A stretch of DNA of 31,480 nt from Entrophospora sp. SA101 (lineage: Eukaryota > Glomeromycota > Glomeromycetes > Entrophosporales > Entrophosporaceae): contig CAUDNR010003857.1 in NCBI GenBank assembly GCA_958430865.1, positions 1 through 31,480 on the forward strand, read 5' to 3'. Positions 1 through 10,588 of the stretch are shown here, in pieces. The notes below the pieces were generated by a model. It was not told the DNA's origin and searched no databases. It saw only the letters and a program-made list of their open reading frames with translations. A program made the translations under genes and the position numbers. Position 1 is the first letter of the stretch. Every line of letters begins with the position of its first letter.

Positions 1-870
1 ATGTTTCCCCACGTTGGTGTAACATGCTGCGCGCGCACCCTGAATTTCCAACACTGATATAAACTATTTAAATTTCAACACAAGTAAAACAATGCTCGAA
101 AAACTTTATGTTCATTTAAATCTAGTACCAGGGGTTCTCCAAACGCGTCCTAGTCCAATATTTTAAATATTGTAAATATACTCAAAACAACAGACTTCCA
201 TTTTCTAACTGTCCAATTCCTTCTCTAGAGATGCCAATTTAACCAATTTGTCTTTATTGATCGTTTAGAATAGTTTTGTAGCAGGAACGCGAGAAAAGAG
301 ATTCAGTTCATACAAAGTACTTCTGACAATCTTAATCGAGAATTATTTCATTGAATTTGTTGTCTTTTATTTATTAGAACGAGATTTTTTCCATTAAGAT
401 ACTTTTAATGGTACGAGATACTGTGATTCTATTAGTATCATGAATTTTTGATATTTTTGAAATTAGATCATTATAAAAATCGTATGTTGGCTTTCACTAA
501 ATCTGACTTGTTCAAAATTTATTAAAAATGATATTTGTTTACTAAAAACTTCAAAGCAACTTGGATGTTTATTTAAGGCGCGTATCTTTACATGTCAAAA
601 TCTTAGTGTAGTGTAGTTACTAAGAAATATCTTTGAAAAAAATTTTTGGACGAATTTTATTTATTATTTTTTTAGATATCACAGTAGTAGATGTGCAATA
701 ATTTTTTGACCATGTAGTGTTTTTTACAAGGATGAGATCTTTATTGATTGTCAATGGCATAATAATGACATTACACAAAATTTTACAACATATCCATATT
801 CTAAGCAGAATATTGAATATAAAAAACGGTCAATTTGACAATTTTTCAAAAAATTTGAAGTGATAAAAAT
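1..870. other. AT-rich spacer, no gene seen
   Basis: No open frame with family resemblance, splice pattern or RNA gene was recognised here on either strand. The first 60 bases are slightly richer in G+C (with a GCGCGCGC run) than the rest. It may be upstream or 5' exon territory of the ITC1-like remnant that follows, but I could not support any exon. Confidence 0.5.
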
Positions 871-884
871 GGAAGGAAAAAAAT

Positions 885-1285
885 CAAAAGACTGCAAACA
901 AAATAAACGAAACAAAGCAAATAAAACGAATAAAACAATTGAGATGAATGAAGCAAATAAACAAATAAATGAATAAAACAAATAAAATGAATAAAACAAA
1001 TAAATGAACAAAACAAATAAATGAACAAAACAAACGACTCGAATAAAACAAATGGCTCAAATAAAACAAAGGTAAAATCTAAACACAGATAAAACAAATG
1101 ATTTAGATAAAACAATGATTCGAATAAAGAATAAATGAATAAAATGAATAAATGAATAAAATGAATAAATCAAATAATTCGAATAAACAAATGATCCAAA
1201 TAAATATAAAAAAATGATTCGAATAAAATAAATGATTCGAATAATTCAAATAAAACGAGTAATAATTCAAATAAACAAATATTTC
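885..1285. repeat. degenerate A-rich tandem repeat (AATAAAACAAATGA-like)
   Basis: About 400 bases made of imperfect copies of short units such as AATAAAACAAATGA and AAATGATTCGAAT, with the plus strand nearly free of runs of T. The units drift in sequence and length (roughly 12-20 bases). The minus strand gives long hydrophobic open frames full of F, L, I, C and S; these are artefacts of the repeat. It lies directly 5' of the first recognisable exon of the ITC1-like remnant and may have replaced its missing 5' part; that is inference. Confidence 0.75.
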
Positions 1286-1325
1286 AAAGGATTTGTATCA
1301 GAAGGAATAGGCATTCATAGAGACG

Positions 1326-2506
1326 ATGAATGAAAATTTGATTTATGATATTACCTCCAAGTTACAAATTTTGGATCTTTTGGTTAGCACAGCCACAAAA
1401 ACATCAATTGTTCACGAGCACATCGAAAATTCTGTTGAAAAGAGAGCTGATTTAAATAAAGAGAAAAATGAAACTTTAAGGGAAAAAAGACAGATGTAAG
1501 GAAACATATATCAAAATCAAATGCTTTTATCATCATCACCATCATCATTATCATTAGTCGTTCTTGTTGTTTAACGAGACACTTTTACATATTTTCATTT
1601 TTTATTATTGTTGTTAAAATTAGCACATCTTCCATTGGTCAAATTGCACAAGGTATTATGCCAATTTTGAATCCAAGAAAAGTGGGAGTTCTGACATAAA
1701 AAACCGACTGAAAAAAAATATGACAAGGCTTCAATCCTAAAACAACTCAAAGATGAAGAAATATCATTACAAAGAAAGGTATATCAAAGAAGGATAATGT
1801 TTCTAAAAGTTATCGTTTTTATAGATCCTTTTTTTAATAAAAAAATAATTGATAAAATTAGGAAGAACAAATTGAAAAAGACAAGAAAAAATATGTAATG
1901 CCTCATTCTATACCTTTAGGATATGATAGATTTTATAACAAGTATTTTTATTTTGATGGTTTGGGTATAACAGTTGGAGAAAAATATGGTACAGGTAAAA
2001 TTTGGGTACAAGTTCCCCAGGAACAAGATTTGAGAATGTTAACTGATAGAGATGTGCACCATTATTACAAAAGAAAAAAAGCTGAAGATTCAGGTATGAA
2101 TTTTGACAATGGGGTTACTATGAAGACGTATCAGATGTTAGTAATTCTTCAAATATTTTTTTGATATATACTTGTGTAATTGGGATTTCTATTAATCTAT
2201 TTACTTATTCATTAATTTATTTATTTAGATTGATCAATTGATGAAATGGCTTAACACAAAAGTGAACAGAGAATCTGTATTGAAGAATAAACTTTTAAAT
2301 CACTATCAAGAACTTTCGGCTTGTTTAATGAAAAGGAAACAGGTAAGATTGATCAATTATACCTTAGTGATTACAATATATATTAGTTTGTTATTTGTTT
2401 TAAATAAATAAATTATTTATAGGATTTGACCACACCTTGTATGACAATTGAAGTGAGAAGTAAACGAGTACAAATTACTAATGCAGTACTTTCTTCACAG
2501 TCATGA
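1326..2506 (+). pseudogene. ITC1-like WHIM/WSD-domain gene remnant (ISWI partner family)
   Basis: Exons, by eye: 1326-1495, 1624-1778, 1862-2136, 2229-2342, 2423-2506. The second-to-fourth exons carry a WSD/WHIM-type segment (PLGYDRFYNKYFYFDGLG, then KIWVQVP), the part of ITC1/ACF1-like proteins that contacts ISWI and linker DNA in chromatin remodelling. Exon 1 (KLQILDLLV...) fits the WHIM1 region. Family members are much longer and begin with WAC and DDT domains; none is visible upstream. Two frame breaks are needed: exon 2 starts in the frame of SSIGQIAQGIMP but ends in the frame of SGSSDIKKPTEKK and KASILKQLKDEE (break near 1661), and exon 3 shifts at GGGG, 2111-2114, before YYEDVSD. Both look like single-base losses. 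An in-frame TAG at 1308-1310 blocks extension upstream. Either a decayed, 5'-truncated copy or two base errors in an odd gene. Confidence 0.6.
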
Positions 2507-2880
2507 AATGTATAAATAAATTAGCCAAATAAATAATAATAATCTAAAAGTAAAAAAAATAAAAATAATAGATATCTTTTATTATAATAATATTTAATTA
2601 TTTATTTTTTTGTTATAGAAAACTTTTATTCTTTAATTTAAAATGTTATTCTATAAAAAAAAATTTAATATATTTATTCAAAAATTTTCAAATAAAAATA
2701 ATAAATAATTAAAAATACAATAAATACTATTATACAAAATTTTCTCTAATATACAACACAGATAATAGATAAAATAAAAACAAACAAACAAATAAAATAT
2801 GAGAAATTGAAAAGTTGTTTATGTGTATATATAATTTCACAATTATTCTTCATTATTTTACTCGTGTTCATTTTTCCGCA
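2507..2880. other. AT-rich spacer, no gene seen
   Basis: Mostly A/T homopolymer-like sequence between the end of the ITC1-like remnant and the F-box-like relic. It probably includes the 3' end signals of the former (several AATAAA hexamers from about 2515). Nothing else recognised. Confidence 0.5.
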
Positions 2881-2889
2881 AACCATTTC

Positions 2890-3480
2890 TAACTGCCAAA
2901 ACTGAATCCTAATTCATCAATTAATAAATAATTAAATTAATAAAGGATTTAACTGATTTCTTCACTAACAGTTGAATACAATTGTTGATTCTGAATGAGT
3001 TAATAGTGCTTTTGCAATTCCAACTGATCGAATTTTATTCCACATGTAATTTTTTAATTTGATTTTGTGCTTTAATTAATTGTGGCAAATTACAATTACC
3101 TTGTAGAATAACGACTTCATAATCTTAAAGCTTGGATATTTTTACAAGTACGTGCTAGTTTATCAAATAATTCATTATTATAAAAGTCACAACAACATTC
3201 TAATTTAGAAAACAAATATTAAATCTAGGATGATTAATATAAAGCGTTCTAATATTGTTGAATAGTCTAAAATAAAGTTTGTCAACCTTTTTTAAAAATG
3301 AATAATAACTATATATCTATTATTTCTCATTAGATCTTTTAACTTATTCTGAAGTTTCCAGAAGTATAAATCTGTTGTAAATTGTGTAATGGTGGTTTTT
3401 TAAATAATTCAAAATCATTTAATTTAATGTTGTTGTTGGTTAAAAATTTTTTATCTTCTAATAATAGACAATTAATATTT
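2890..3480 (-). pseudogene. decayed F-box/leucine-rich-type gene relic
   Basis: Reading the minus strand from about 3480 down gives a chain of short protein-like segments in changing frames: LLLEDKKFLTNNN and FKKPPLHNLQQIYTS (about 3360-3480), KKVDKLYFRLFNNIRTLYI (about 3235-3290), FYNNELFDKLARTCKNIQAL (about 3125-3190) and GNCNLPQLIKAQNQIKKLHV (about 3045-3110). Patterns such as LARTCKNIQ and LIKAQNQIKKL resemble the repeats of the large F-box/LRR-like families of mycorrhizal fungi. Stops and frame changes separate every segment, so no protein can be made. The family call rests on remembered style only, so it is tentative; the coding origin is firmer. Confidence 0.5.
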
Positions 3481-3801
3481 TGATACTATTAAAGTTGAAA
3501 TATTGATTTAACGCCATTTTTTATTAACAAGATAGCATAGTGGAAATTTGAAATGTCAACTAATTTTTTATATCGTGCAACGTAGCTTTACAATACACGG
3601 CAAACGTTCTGGCAATAAAAAAAGTAAGTTATAAACTGAATTTGAATTGGATCTGAACTTGATCTCCAATTTAGAGAGGTGACAACTATATACCGGAAAA
3701 TTTTTAGCATTCATAATAATAATAATAATTATCATCAAATATACGATATTAATTTTTATATTTCCTGATATGATCTACAAATTAATAAACTTACTATTAT
3801 T

Positions 3802-5049
3802 ATGCCATTATCATTAATTTCACCGTCGGAAATTGATTTTATTTTTAAGGGAGTCGATGATAATATTCGTGCCGATGGAAGAGGACGATTAGATTATCGT
3901 CAAGTTTCTTTAGAAACTGGAGTTATTTCACAAGCAAGTGGTAGTGCTAGGTGTAAACTTGGGGAAGGAACTGATGTTTTGGTTGGAGTAAAAATTGAGA
4001 TTGGTGCAATAGAAATTGATGGCAACTATGAACAGGTGATGGAAATTAAATCAAAAAGAGGTAGAGTTGTTTGTAATGTAGAATGGTGAGTAAGTAACTA
4101 ATGGTAGTAAACAAAAAAAAAAGATTTTGAATGTGAATGTGATTGAATAAAAAAATTATTATTAATTTTCAATAATTTCAAGTTTAATAGTTCACCAATA
4201 GCATCGCAACAATTTGCAGGAAAAGGAGCAGAAGATATCAATAACGAACTTACTCAAACAATAGAACGAGTTTTTAATGGACCACAGGGCGGTATAAATC
4301 TTGAGAAATTATGTATTATTCCAGGTCAACAATGTTGGGTTGTTTATATTGATGCCTTGGTAAATCTCTTAAAAGTTTATATAAAAAATTTTTATCATTA
4401 CATTCTAATTCTTCCCTCATCTTCCACTTCAACAATAACAAAAAAAAGGTTCTAGATTATGCAGGTAATATTTTAGATACAATTTTCATAACTACACGTG
4501 CAGCACTTTATAACGCGAGAGTGCCAAAGACTATTATTCAAGATCATGGAGATGGTGAGTTTGAGTTTGAGATATCAGATGATGTTGAAGAATGGGAAAG
4601 AATATATGGATGGGACATGGTACCAGTTGGTGTTACTTTAAATAGAGTTTGTATACGGATCATTTTTTTTTTTAGAGATGTGATTTAGAGGCATTTAATT
4701 GATTAATGATTGATTGTTGATTTATTTTTGTATATAATTATTCAGATTGGAACAAGACATATAGTTGATGCTACACCTTTGGAAGAACTTGCAACAGAAG
4801 CAAAGCTATTGGTAACTGTTAATAAGATGGGAAAAATATGTGGAATACAAAAAAGCGGCGGCGGTTGTATTGAACCAAGTCTTTTGAAGGAAATGGTACA
4901 GGTAATGATAAAGACAATCATTATCATCATCATCATTATATTTATTGTTATTATTTAATAAATGTAAATTTATGTGTTTTGTATAGACTGGAAGAACTGT
5001 AGGTTTAGATTTAATAAGTAGTTTGGATTCTATGCTTAAAAATAAGTAA
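3802..5049 (+). CDS. RRP42: exosome core subunit Rrp42 (EXOSC7-type, RNase PH fold)
   Basis: Five exons: 3802-4085, 4191-4359, 4449-4646, 4746-4901, 4987-5049; joined length 289 residues, the usual size for Rrp42/EXOSC7 (human about 291). Rrp42 is one of six RNase PH-like ring subunits of the eukaryotic RNA exosome, which degrades and trims RNA 3' ends in nucleus and cytoplasm. The N-terminus (DNIRADGRGRLDYR, then ETGVI..ASGSARCKLG) is the family signature, and the C-terminal half keeps VDATPLEE and KMGKICGIQKSGGG. Eukaryotic ring subunits are generally catalytically inactive and structural, and I see no reason to think otherwise here. Intron 3 uses a GTTTGT donor, chosen because only this joins NR to IGTRHIVDA in phase. 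Short (84-105 nt) introns; termination is followed by a run of ATA/AAT repeats. Confident. Confidence 0.95.
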
Positions 5050-5109
5050 AACAATAATTAAATGAAATTAATGTGATTTTTTATACAAGTTTTTCTTTTT
5101 GATTTTCTA

Positions 5110-5140
<31 letters not shown>

Positions 5141-6077
5141 GCTAAACTGTAATCTGTTAATAGCCTGTAATTACCATCGCAAATAAATAGATAATAAATG
5201 TTGCATTTGTTATATGATATCTATTGTCAATGTGATTGAAATATGTAGTGAAAAGTACAGTTCACTTTCTCTACAATAACTTTTTCTATATATATAACAA
5301 ACACTAAACAAAATCACATTATGACGAACTTCTCTTCCATTTTTTATTATTTCTCTATAGCAAACAAAGGCACAAAGAATATATAACCTAAAAGTTCATT
5401 ATAGAGTGTGGACTATATGATAAGTTTATATACTAAACTTAAATCTATTTGTAAGAATCATAATTTTTAAGGCAGAAAACAAAATGGACTTATCTCAAAT
5501 CCCTGAATATACATACAAGTTTAACAATTCCATATCAACTAGATCTAACATCAACCATTGCTTTCAAACATTCACTAATTTATTAATAGAAATTTTGTTG
5601 TTTAAAAAGATGATTTTTTACATCTGCACTTACTTTCAGTAAATATTTCGTTAGCTATAAAATAATAAATAAATATATCATTTTTTTGTTTATGCGTTTG
5701 TTGAAAATCTACATTCTACACCCCCAGTTTCTTAAAAAAATTGATTACAAGCAAAAAATGAACTTCTAAGTCAATTCGTAAGTTCTTTTAAGAAAGTCAT
5801 TTTCTTAGTATAAGATTGCCCAAGAGGCATTTTATGTAGTTACAAAATCTCAATTAGAAACAACAAGTCGTCATTGAGAACCTTCAAGTATCAGTCAGTA
5901 TTAGCAACTTTGTTCTTTTAAAGCTTATTACTATAAAACTAATAAAGCCTATATAGTCTAATACGTTTTAATAGGTCCTATGGTTATAAAAATGGTTTCA
6001 ATTAATACTGTTGCAAATATTAAAAATTCGATTATGAAAATCGTTTTGCGTGATCGATCTACGATCATCATTTAAAA
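5050..6077. other. intergenic spacer with AAT/GATAAT microsatellite
   Basis: Between the convergently unrelated RRP42 stop and the HPM1 start. A (GATAAT/AAT)n run sits at about 5112-5140 in the RRP42 3' flank. Otherwise AT-rich sequence without a recognisable frame on either strand; the last few hundred bases must hold the HPM1 promoter, but I recognise no specific element. Confidence 0.5.
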
Positions 6078-7621
6078 ATGTCTTTCAAGTTTAATTTTAT
6101 GGTGTGTTTTATGGATTTTTTCTATTGAATTGCAATTATCTAAAATTCTAATAAATTGTTTTTTAGACAACTGATTTGGATATATCTGACGAAGAGACAT
6201 CAATTGTAGAAGATTATGAAATTGATGAAAAAAAAAATCATGTTCACTCGTCAAATAACGATAAAGTATCCAGACCACCATCATTAATTCCTTCAAGTGA
6301 GTTTATTCCAACATTTATGGTAATAATTGACAATTTTTGATTTTTAATGTATAGAGCATATATGCACACACACGCGCGCTAATAATATTCAACTGATAAT
6401 GGTTATTTATTAGTCATTAAAACTTCCCCAAACATTTATGTTTGAGCATGTCGATTCCACTAAAAAATCAACAGAAGAAAAGGTTATTATTTATAAAAGA
6501 CATTTGGCAGACGTTAAATTTCAGATAGCACAAGAAGATGAAGATCTTGTCATGGATAATAATCAAAAAATAAATAATCCATCAAATATTTTGGAATTAT
6601 CGATAAAAAATGATTTGATTGAAGGAGTATACGAAGGTTTTTTTAAAAAAAATTTCGCATTTTTTATTTGGGTAACAATAATCTTACTATTATATTTATT
6701 TAGGCGGATTAAAAACTTGGGAGTGTTCATTTGACCTGCTTGATTATTTTATAAATGATTTGCAAAATTTTGACTTTGATAATATTAATAAGATATTAGA
6801 GGTATTATTTATTATACAAGTCATTTTTCAAAGATTTATATTTATTTATTGTTTTTATTTTAAAAGCTTGGATGTGGGACATCACTTCCTGGCATTTATC
6901 TTCTTTCTAAATATTCGTCACTTAAAGTAGATTTTCAAGATTATAATGAACAGGTTTTAAAATTGATCACAATACCAAACATACTACTTAACACAATTTT
7001 ACGTTCAAAATTAAAAGAGATTAATGAAAAAAATGAAGAAATAGAGATTATTAAAAATGACAAATTATTCAACCAATTAAAAAAAAGTAGATTTTTTATG
7101 GGTGATTGGGGTGATTTAGTTGTAAGTGATTTTTAGTGATGATGGTGCTATGATAATAATTTTATTGAGCTCTAATATACATTTATATATGCATATATAT
7201 CGATTGATAAAATATTACAGGATGTGATCAACATCGATTCAGAAGAAAACAAATATGACATGATAATTACATCGGAAACAATATACAACATTAATTCTTT
7301 ACCAAAATTGTATAATGTTATCAAAAATACTCTAAAAAGGCCAAATGGCGTTGCGTATCCTTTTGTTAATAGTTATAATAGTAATAATATAAGACAGATT
7401 ATTTACAATTAAAATAATAATATTCAATCTTAATATTCACTTATATCGTATATATTAGATATGTTGCTGCAAAGTCCATATATTTTGGTGTTGGTGGTAG
7501 CATGTTGACATTTCGAGAATTTGTGGAACAAGATAATATATTTGAAGTTAAGTTGGTTAAAACTGTTGAAGCTTTTGTCAAAAGAGAGATTTTGCAACTT
7601 AGTTTTTCGAAAATAAATTAA
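6078..7621 (+). CDS. HPM1: protein-histidine N-methyltransferase (HPM1/METTL18)
   Basis: Seven exons: 6078-6101, 6167-6319, 6414-6636, 6704-6801, 6867-7121, 7221-7354, 7459-7621; 349 residues (yeast Hpm1 is about 377). The family methylates a histidine of ribosomal protein L3 (Rpl3) using S-adenosylmethionine. The first exon, MSFKFNFM, matches the conserved N-terminus of the family. SAM-binding motif I is LELGCGTSLPG, about residues 166-176. Other family landmarks are DYNEQVL, MGDWGDL, ITSETIYN, and AAKSIYFGVGGS near the C-terminus. Splice sites were fixed by phase; the exon 6/7 join (GC|GTATCC to ATTAG|ATATG) restores GVAYVAAKS. Reading through that donor gives an early stop, so intron retention would truncate the enzyme. 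The 3' flank holds a partial copy of the last intron/exon junction. Confidence 0.93.
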
Positions 7622-7722
7622 TATGAATAATTTTTCAAAGGTATTATTGAGTCTTGAATAATATGTATAGTTGTAAAAATTGAAAATATATATCAATGTA
7701 TTTTTTATCTCAAGTAAATAAT

Positions 7723-7795
7723 AGTAATAATATAAGATTTACAATTAAAAAAATATATTTAATCTTAATATTCAATTTATAGATAAAATCCATAT
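7723..7795 (+). repeat. partial duplication of HPM1 intron 6/exon 7 junction
   Basis: The segment from AGTAATAATATAAGA through TTAATATTCAATTTATAG and the following ATAAAATCCATATT repeats, imperfectly, the sequence at about 7380-7475 inside HPM1: AGTAATAATATAAGA, TACAATTAAAA, AATCTTAATATTCA, an acceptor-like TAG, then exon 7-like bases. It looks like a local direct duplication that copied the end of intron 6 and a little of exon 7 to about 100 bases past the stop codon, followed by decay. No coding role is visible. Confidence 0.6.
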
Positions 7796-7819
7796 TATTA
7801 ACCTAATCAATTGTTGATT

Positions 7820-7945
7820 AAATAGTTAAGAAAGATAACTAACAATTAATAAAACATCACGATCATGTAAGATTATAAGATAAAATAGTTAAGAAACAAT
7901 TAATTAATAAAACATCACGATCGCATATGATCGTAAGAAAGTTAA
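7820..7945. repeat. two tandem imperfect copies of a ~63-bp unit
   Basis: Copy 1 is about 7820-7882 and copy 2 about 7883-7945. Shared blocks are AAATAGTTAAGAAA, AACAATTAAT...AATAAAACATCACGATC, and a drifted end (ATGTAAGATTATAAGATA versus GCATATGATCGTAAGAAAG). It lies in the 3' region between the convergent genes HPM1 and SEC13. No open frame or palindromic structure explains it. Confidence 0.75.
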
Positions 7946-8244
7946 AGACCTCCCAAGCCATTTAACCAAGCACAAGAAGGTTAGTGTGTAGTCATAATCT
8001 GTTAAACAAACCATCACTGTCAGAAATCGAGTTTTTCCTTTTTTATCATTATTATTATGAATAAAACCAATATTCGTTAAAAATTTTTTTGGGGCGCTCT
8101 GCAGCTTCAACTACACGCGATTAAATTCGTAGAACATCGAAATCCTTTTTTGTAGACAACAAACCATTGCAAAAAATCATTACTGAAATTGGTATTTTTA
8201 ATTACATTAATTTTATTACTTTTTTTTAATAAATAATTTTATTG

Positions 8245-8957
8245 TTATTCTGCCATTTCAGTCAACATTTCCCATTCACCCTTTAAATTTTCTTTCCATA
8301 ATGTGATTTTGTTGTCAGCAGTAGCAACTGCTAATATGTTACCAGAAAGTGACCAACTGACACTCCAAACTGCATCCAAAAATTTCTCATTAAGTTGTTT
8401 TTTAGTCCATGGAGAGTTTGGTGTTTCTTGAGTCCAGATCAAAACAGTTTTGTCCTAATATGTATATCGGTACAATAAATATAAATATAAATGTAAATAT
8501 GAATGTGAATATGAATATAAGTATATAACTAAATTATTTTTTTTTTCTTACTTGAGATCCACTAGCTAAATAACTTTTAGAAAGCCCTACATTAGGAGCC
8601 CAAGCTACATCACGAACCCAATCTGTGTGCCCGTCCAAATTCCATTCTTCTTTCCATTCGTTATCACTAAGCATAAATATAAACACATGTATATGTATAA
8701 TTTGCCAATCATTATTACCAATTTATTTTTTGTCCAATTTCTTTTTAATTACCTATAAATCCAGATTTTTATATTGTTATCGCAGCCTGCTGAAGCAAAT
8801 TTTTTTGTGACATTAACATTTTGTGCCCCACCGGTAATTTGTACAAGTGAACCTGGCATTGTAGCAGGTGCCCAGCTTACAGAATTAACACCAATCGAAT
8901 GTGCATCAATTTTTTGTATATCAGCTGCTCCATCATCTATTTAAATAAATAAATCAT

Positions 8958-8989
<32 letters not shown>

Positions 8990-9840
8990 CACACATTTCT
9001 ATACTTTCCAAATTAATCAATAAAAATTATTAATTTAAACCATTTTTAATTTACCTTTAAATGTTAAAACAGAAACTTTTCCATCTGACGATGCACATGC
9101 TAAAATTGGACCAAGCTCATGAGGTGCCCAAGCAACTGAATTTACTATATTTTTTAAAACAAAAAAAAATTAACCTATTCAACCTCTTTGTTTTCCATTT
9201 AATTACAAAAATATGTTCATGTGTATATATATATATGCGTAAGCAGAAAGATATATAAATAAATACCAGATGCTGAATGTTTATGTTCTTGGATTTTATT
9301 CCAAGATCCATTTTGTTCTTTCCAAATAATTACTTTATTATCATAAGAACATGATGCTAGGATATTACCAAATTTTGGATGTGCCCAAGCAACTTGCCAA
9401 ACCGGTCCTTCATGCCTAAACAAATATATAGCCATGGTTAAATATTAGTATATTTTAAAACAATAATAATATTATTAAGGTTATTAAAATTATACAAGAT
9501 ACCCTTTTAATGTTTCTATTTCTCGTTGACTGTCTCCATCAATTTCAAAAATTTTTATAGATCGATCAGAAGAGCATGTTGCCAATTTTTTCCCATAATA
9601 ATCAAGTTTAGCATCATGCTTTTTTATTTTTTTTTAAAAAAAATGGTTTTAATGAGTATTTATTTATTTATAGACTTCTCTTGAAAATAGAATTCAACCT
9701 ACTATCATATCCTCATGATGAGTTTCGAGTGAATGCCCAGGTAGTACCTCTGCCTTTTTTAATGAATATATAATAACAACTAGAATTAATTAATCTCTTA
9801 AACGATCAATCTTTTTAAAATTTATTATCATATATACCAT
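8245..9840 (-). CDS. SEC13: COPII coat / nuclear pore WD40 protein Sec13
   Basis: Eight exons on the minus strand: 9838-9840, 9703-9753, 9503-9618, 9267-9415, 9055-9144, 8753-8936, 8552-8666, 8245-8454; 305 residues (yeast Sec13 is 297). Sec13 pairs with Sec31 in the outer COPII cage for ER-to-Golgi vesicles and with Nup145C/Nup96 in the nuclear pore Y-complex. Six WD40 blades are readable: [80 protein letters not shown], and [18 protein letters not shown]. The C-terminus ends [11 protein letters not shown] with little tail. The first coding exon is the initiator ATG alone, followed at once by GTATAT; the next exon ([10 protein letters not shown]) joins in phase 0. A (TA)n run sits in intron 5 at about 8958-8986. 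Divergent from the Sec61 beta gene. Confidence 0.95.
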
Positions 9841-10100
9841 TTTTTTTATTTTGTAAAATTTATTCAATTGTTACACGAACATCGCGTTTATCACTCAATT
9901 TAGTATTAGGTTTTTGTAAACGCGACCAAATTTGATTGGTCATTAATTCTTTTCACACATTTAATTAATTATTATTTAATAAAACTATTTTTAATTCTTT
10001 GCTTAAAAAAAATTTGATTTTTAAAAATCTCATCTTACCTTTAAAAAAATCTCACTAAAATCTATTTATCCTTCGACTCTTCCCTTCTAATCTTCATAAA
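9841..10100. promoter_or_regulatory. 260-bp bidirectional promoter region SEC13 / Sec61 beta
   Basis: The two start codons face away from each other with 260 bases between them, so the transcription start sites and 5' leaders of both genes must lie here. It is T/A-rich with one more mixed block at 9870-9945 that contains a short upstream ORF for SEC13. I recognise no specific binding site, and no TATA box could be assigned safely in such AT-rich sequence. Confidence 0.7.
9860..9943 (-). other. 27-codon upstream ORF in the SEC13 leader
   Basis: ATG at 9941-9943, stop at 9860-9862, 20 bases before the SEC13 ATG. The peptide begins MTNQIWSRLQKPN and the block is richer in G+C than its surroundings (CGCG twice), as coding sequence here tends to be. 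If it lies in the leader it could lower or regulate SEC13 translation. Alternatively a GTAACA donor inside it (after ...KRDVR) would join exon 2 of SEC13 (AEVLPGH) in phase 0, giving an isoform with 23 extra N-terminal residues and skipping the ATG-only exon. Both readings are inference. Confidence 0.4.
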
Positions 10101-10588
10101 ATGGTAGGATTTTAATTCAGCGTGTTTTGATTTTATTGATTAATTTTTAACATTTAATTAACTTTTTTTTTAAAAAAAAGGATGTTGCTCAAACTGCCCC
10201 AAGAGGTAATGTAAGGTATGAATATTCTTATAAAGGCATATTTTATTAGATTATTACTTAAAAGTTTTATTAATAATTATCTAATATCTTTTTTACTTAG
10301 GAGACGAAATACGCCTGGAGCTAATAAGACAGTATCTAGAGCTGGTGGTAGTTCAACAACAATGATGAAATTGTATACAGATGACGCACCAGGACTTAGA
10401 GTGTAAGAAGATCACTACAAATATCTTCATTTATTATACAATAGCCATATTACTTTATTATTAATGTTTATTTGTTCGTTTATTTAAAAAAAATATATAG
10501 AGATCCTGTGGTAGTTGTAGTACTTGCTCTTGCATATATTGGATCTGTATTTTTCCTTCATATTTACGGAAAATTTACTCGTGGTTAA
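10101..10588 (+). CDS. SBH1: Sec61 translocon beta subunit
   Basis: Four exons: 10101-10103, 10181-10215, 10301-10402, 10501-10588; 75 residues (yeast Sbh1 is 82). Sec61 beta is the small tail-anchored subunit of the ER protein-conducting channel, beside Sec61 alpha and gamma. The order is typical: a short basic, serine/threonine/glycine-rich cytosolic part (RRRNTPGANKTVSRAGGSS), the family signature MMKLYTDDAPGLRVDP, then a single hydrophobic segment of about 20 residues ending HIYGKFTRG. The first coding exon is the ATG alone, followed directly by GTAGGA; exon 2 starts DVAQTAPRG. Exon junctions are phase 0, 2 and 2. Convergent with the NTO1 gene, whose stop is 455 bases further on. Confidence 0.95.

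Noticed and set aside
751..1115. Overlapping minus-strand open frames rich in F, L, I, C and S that resemble small membrane proteins
   Set aside because: They are translations of the A-rich repeat at 885-1285 on its T-rich strand. Three frames are open at once with the same style of peptide, as a low-complexity repeat would give.
7904..8110. 68-codon minus-strand open frame
   Set aside because: It overlaps the 63-bp tandem repeat and shows no family resemblance.
8955..8988. (TA)n run inside the SEC13 gene, considered as a promoter or AT-rich origin signal
   Set aside because: It lies within an intron flanked by well-supported Sec13 exons; it is an ordinary microsatellite.
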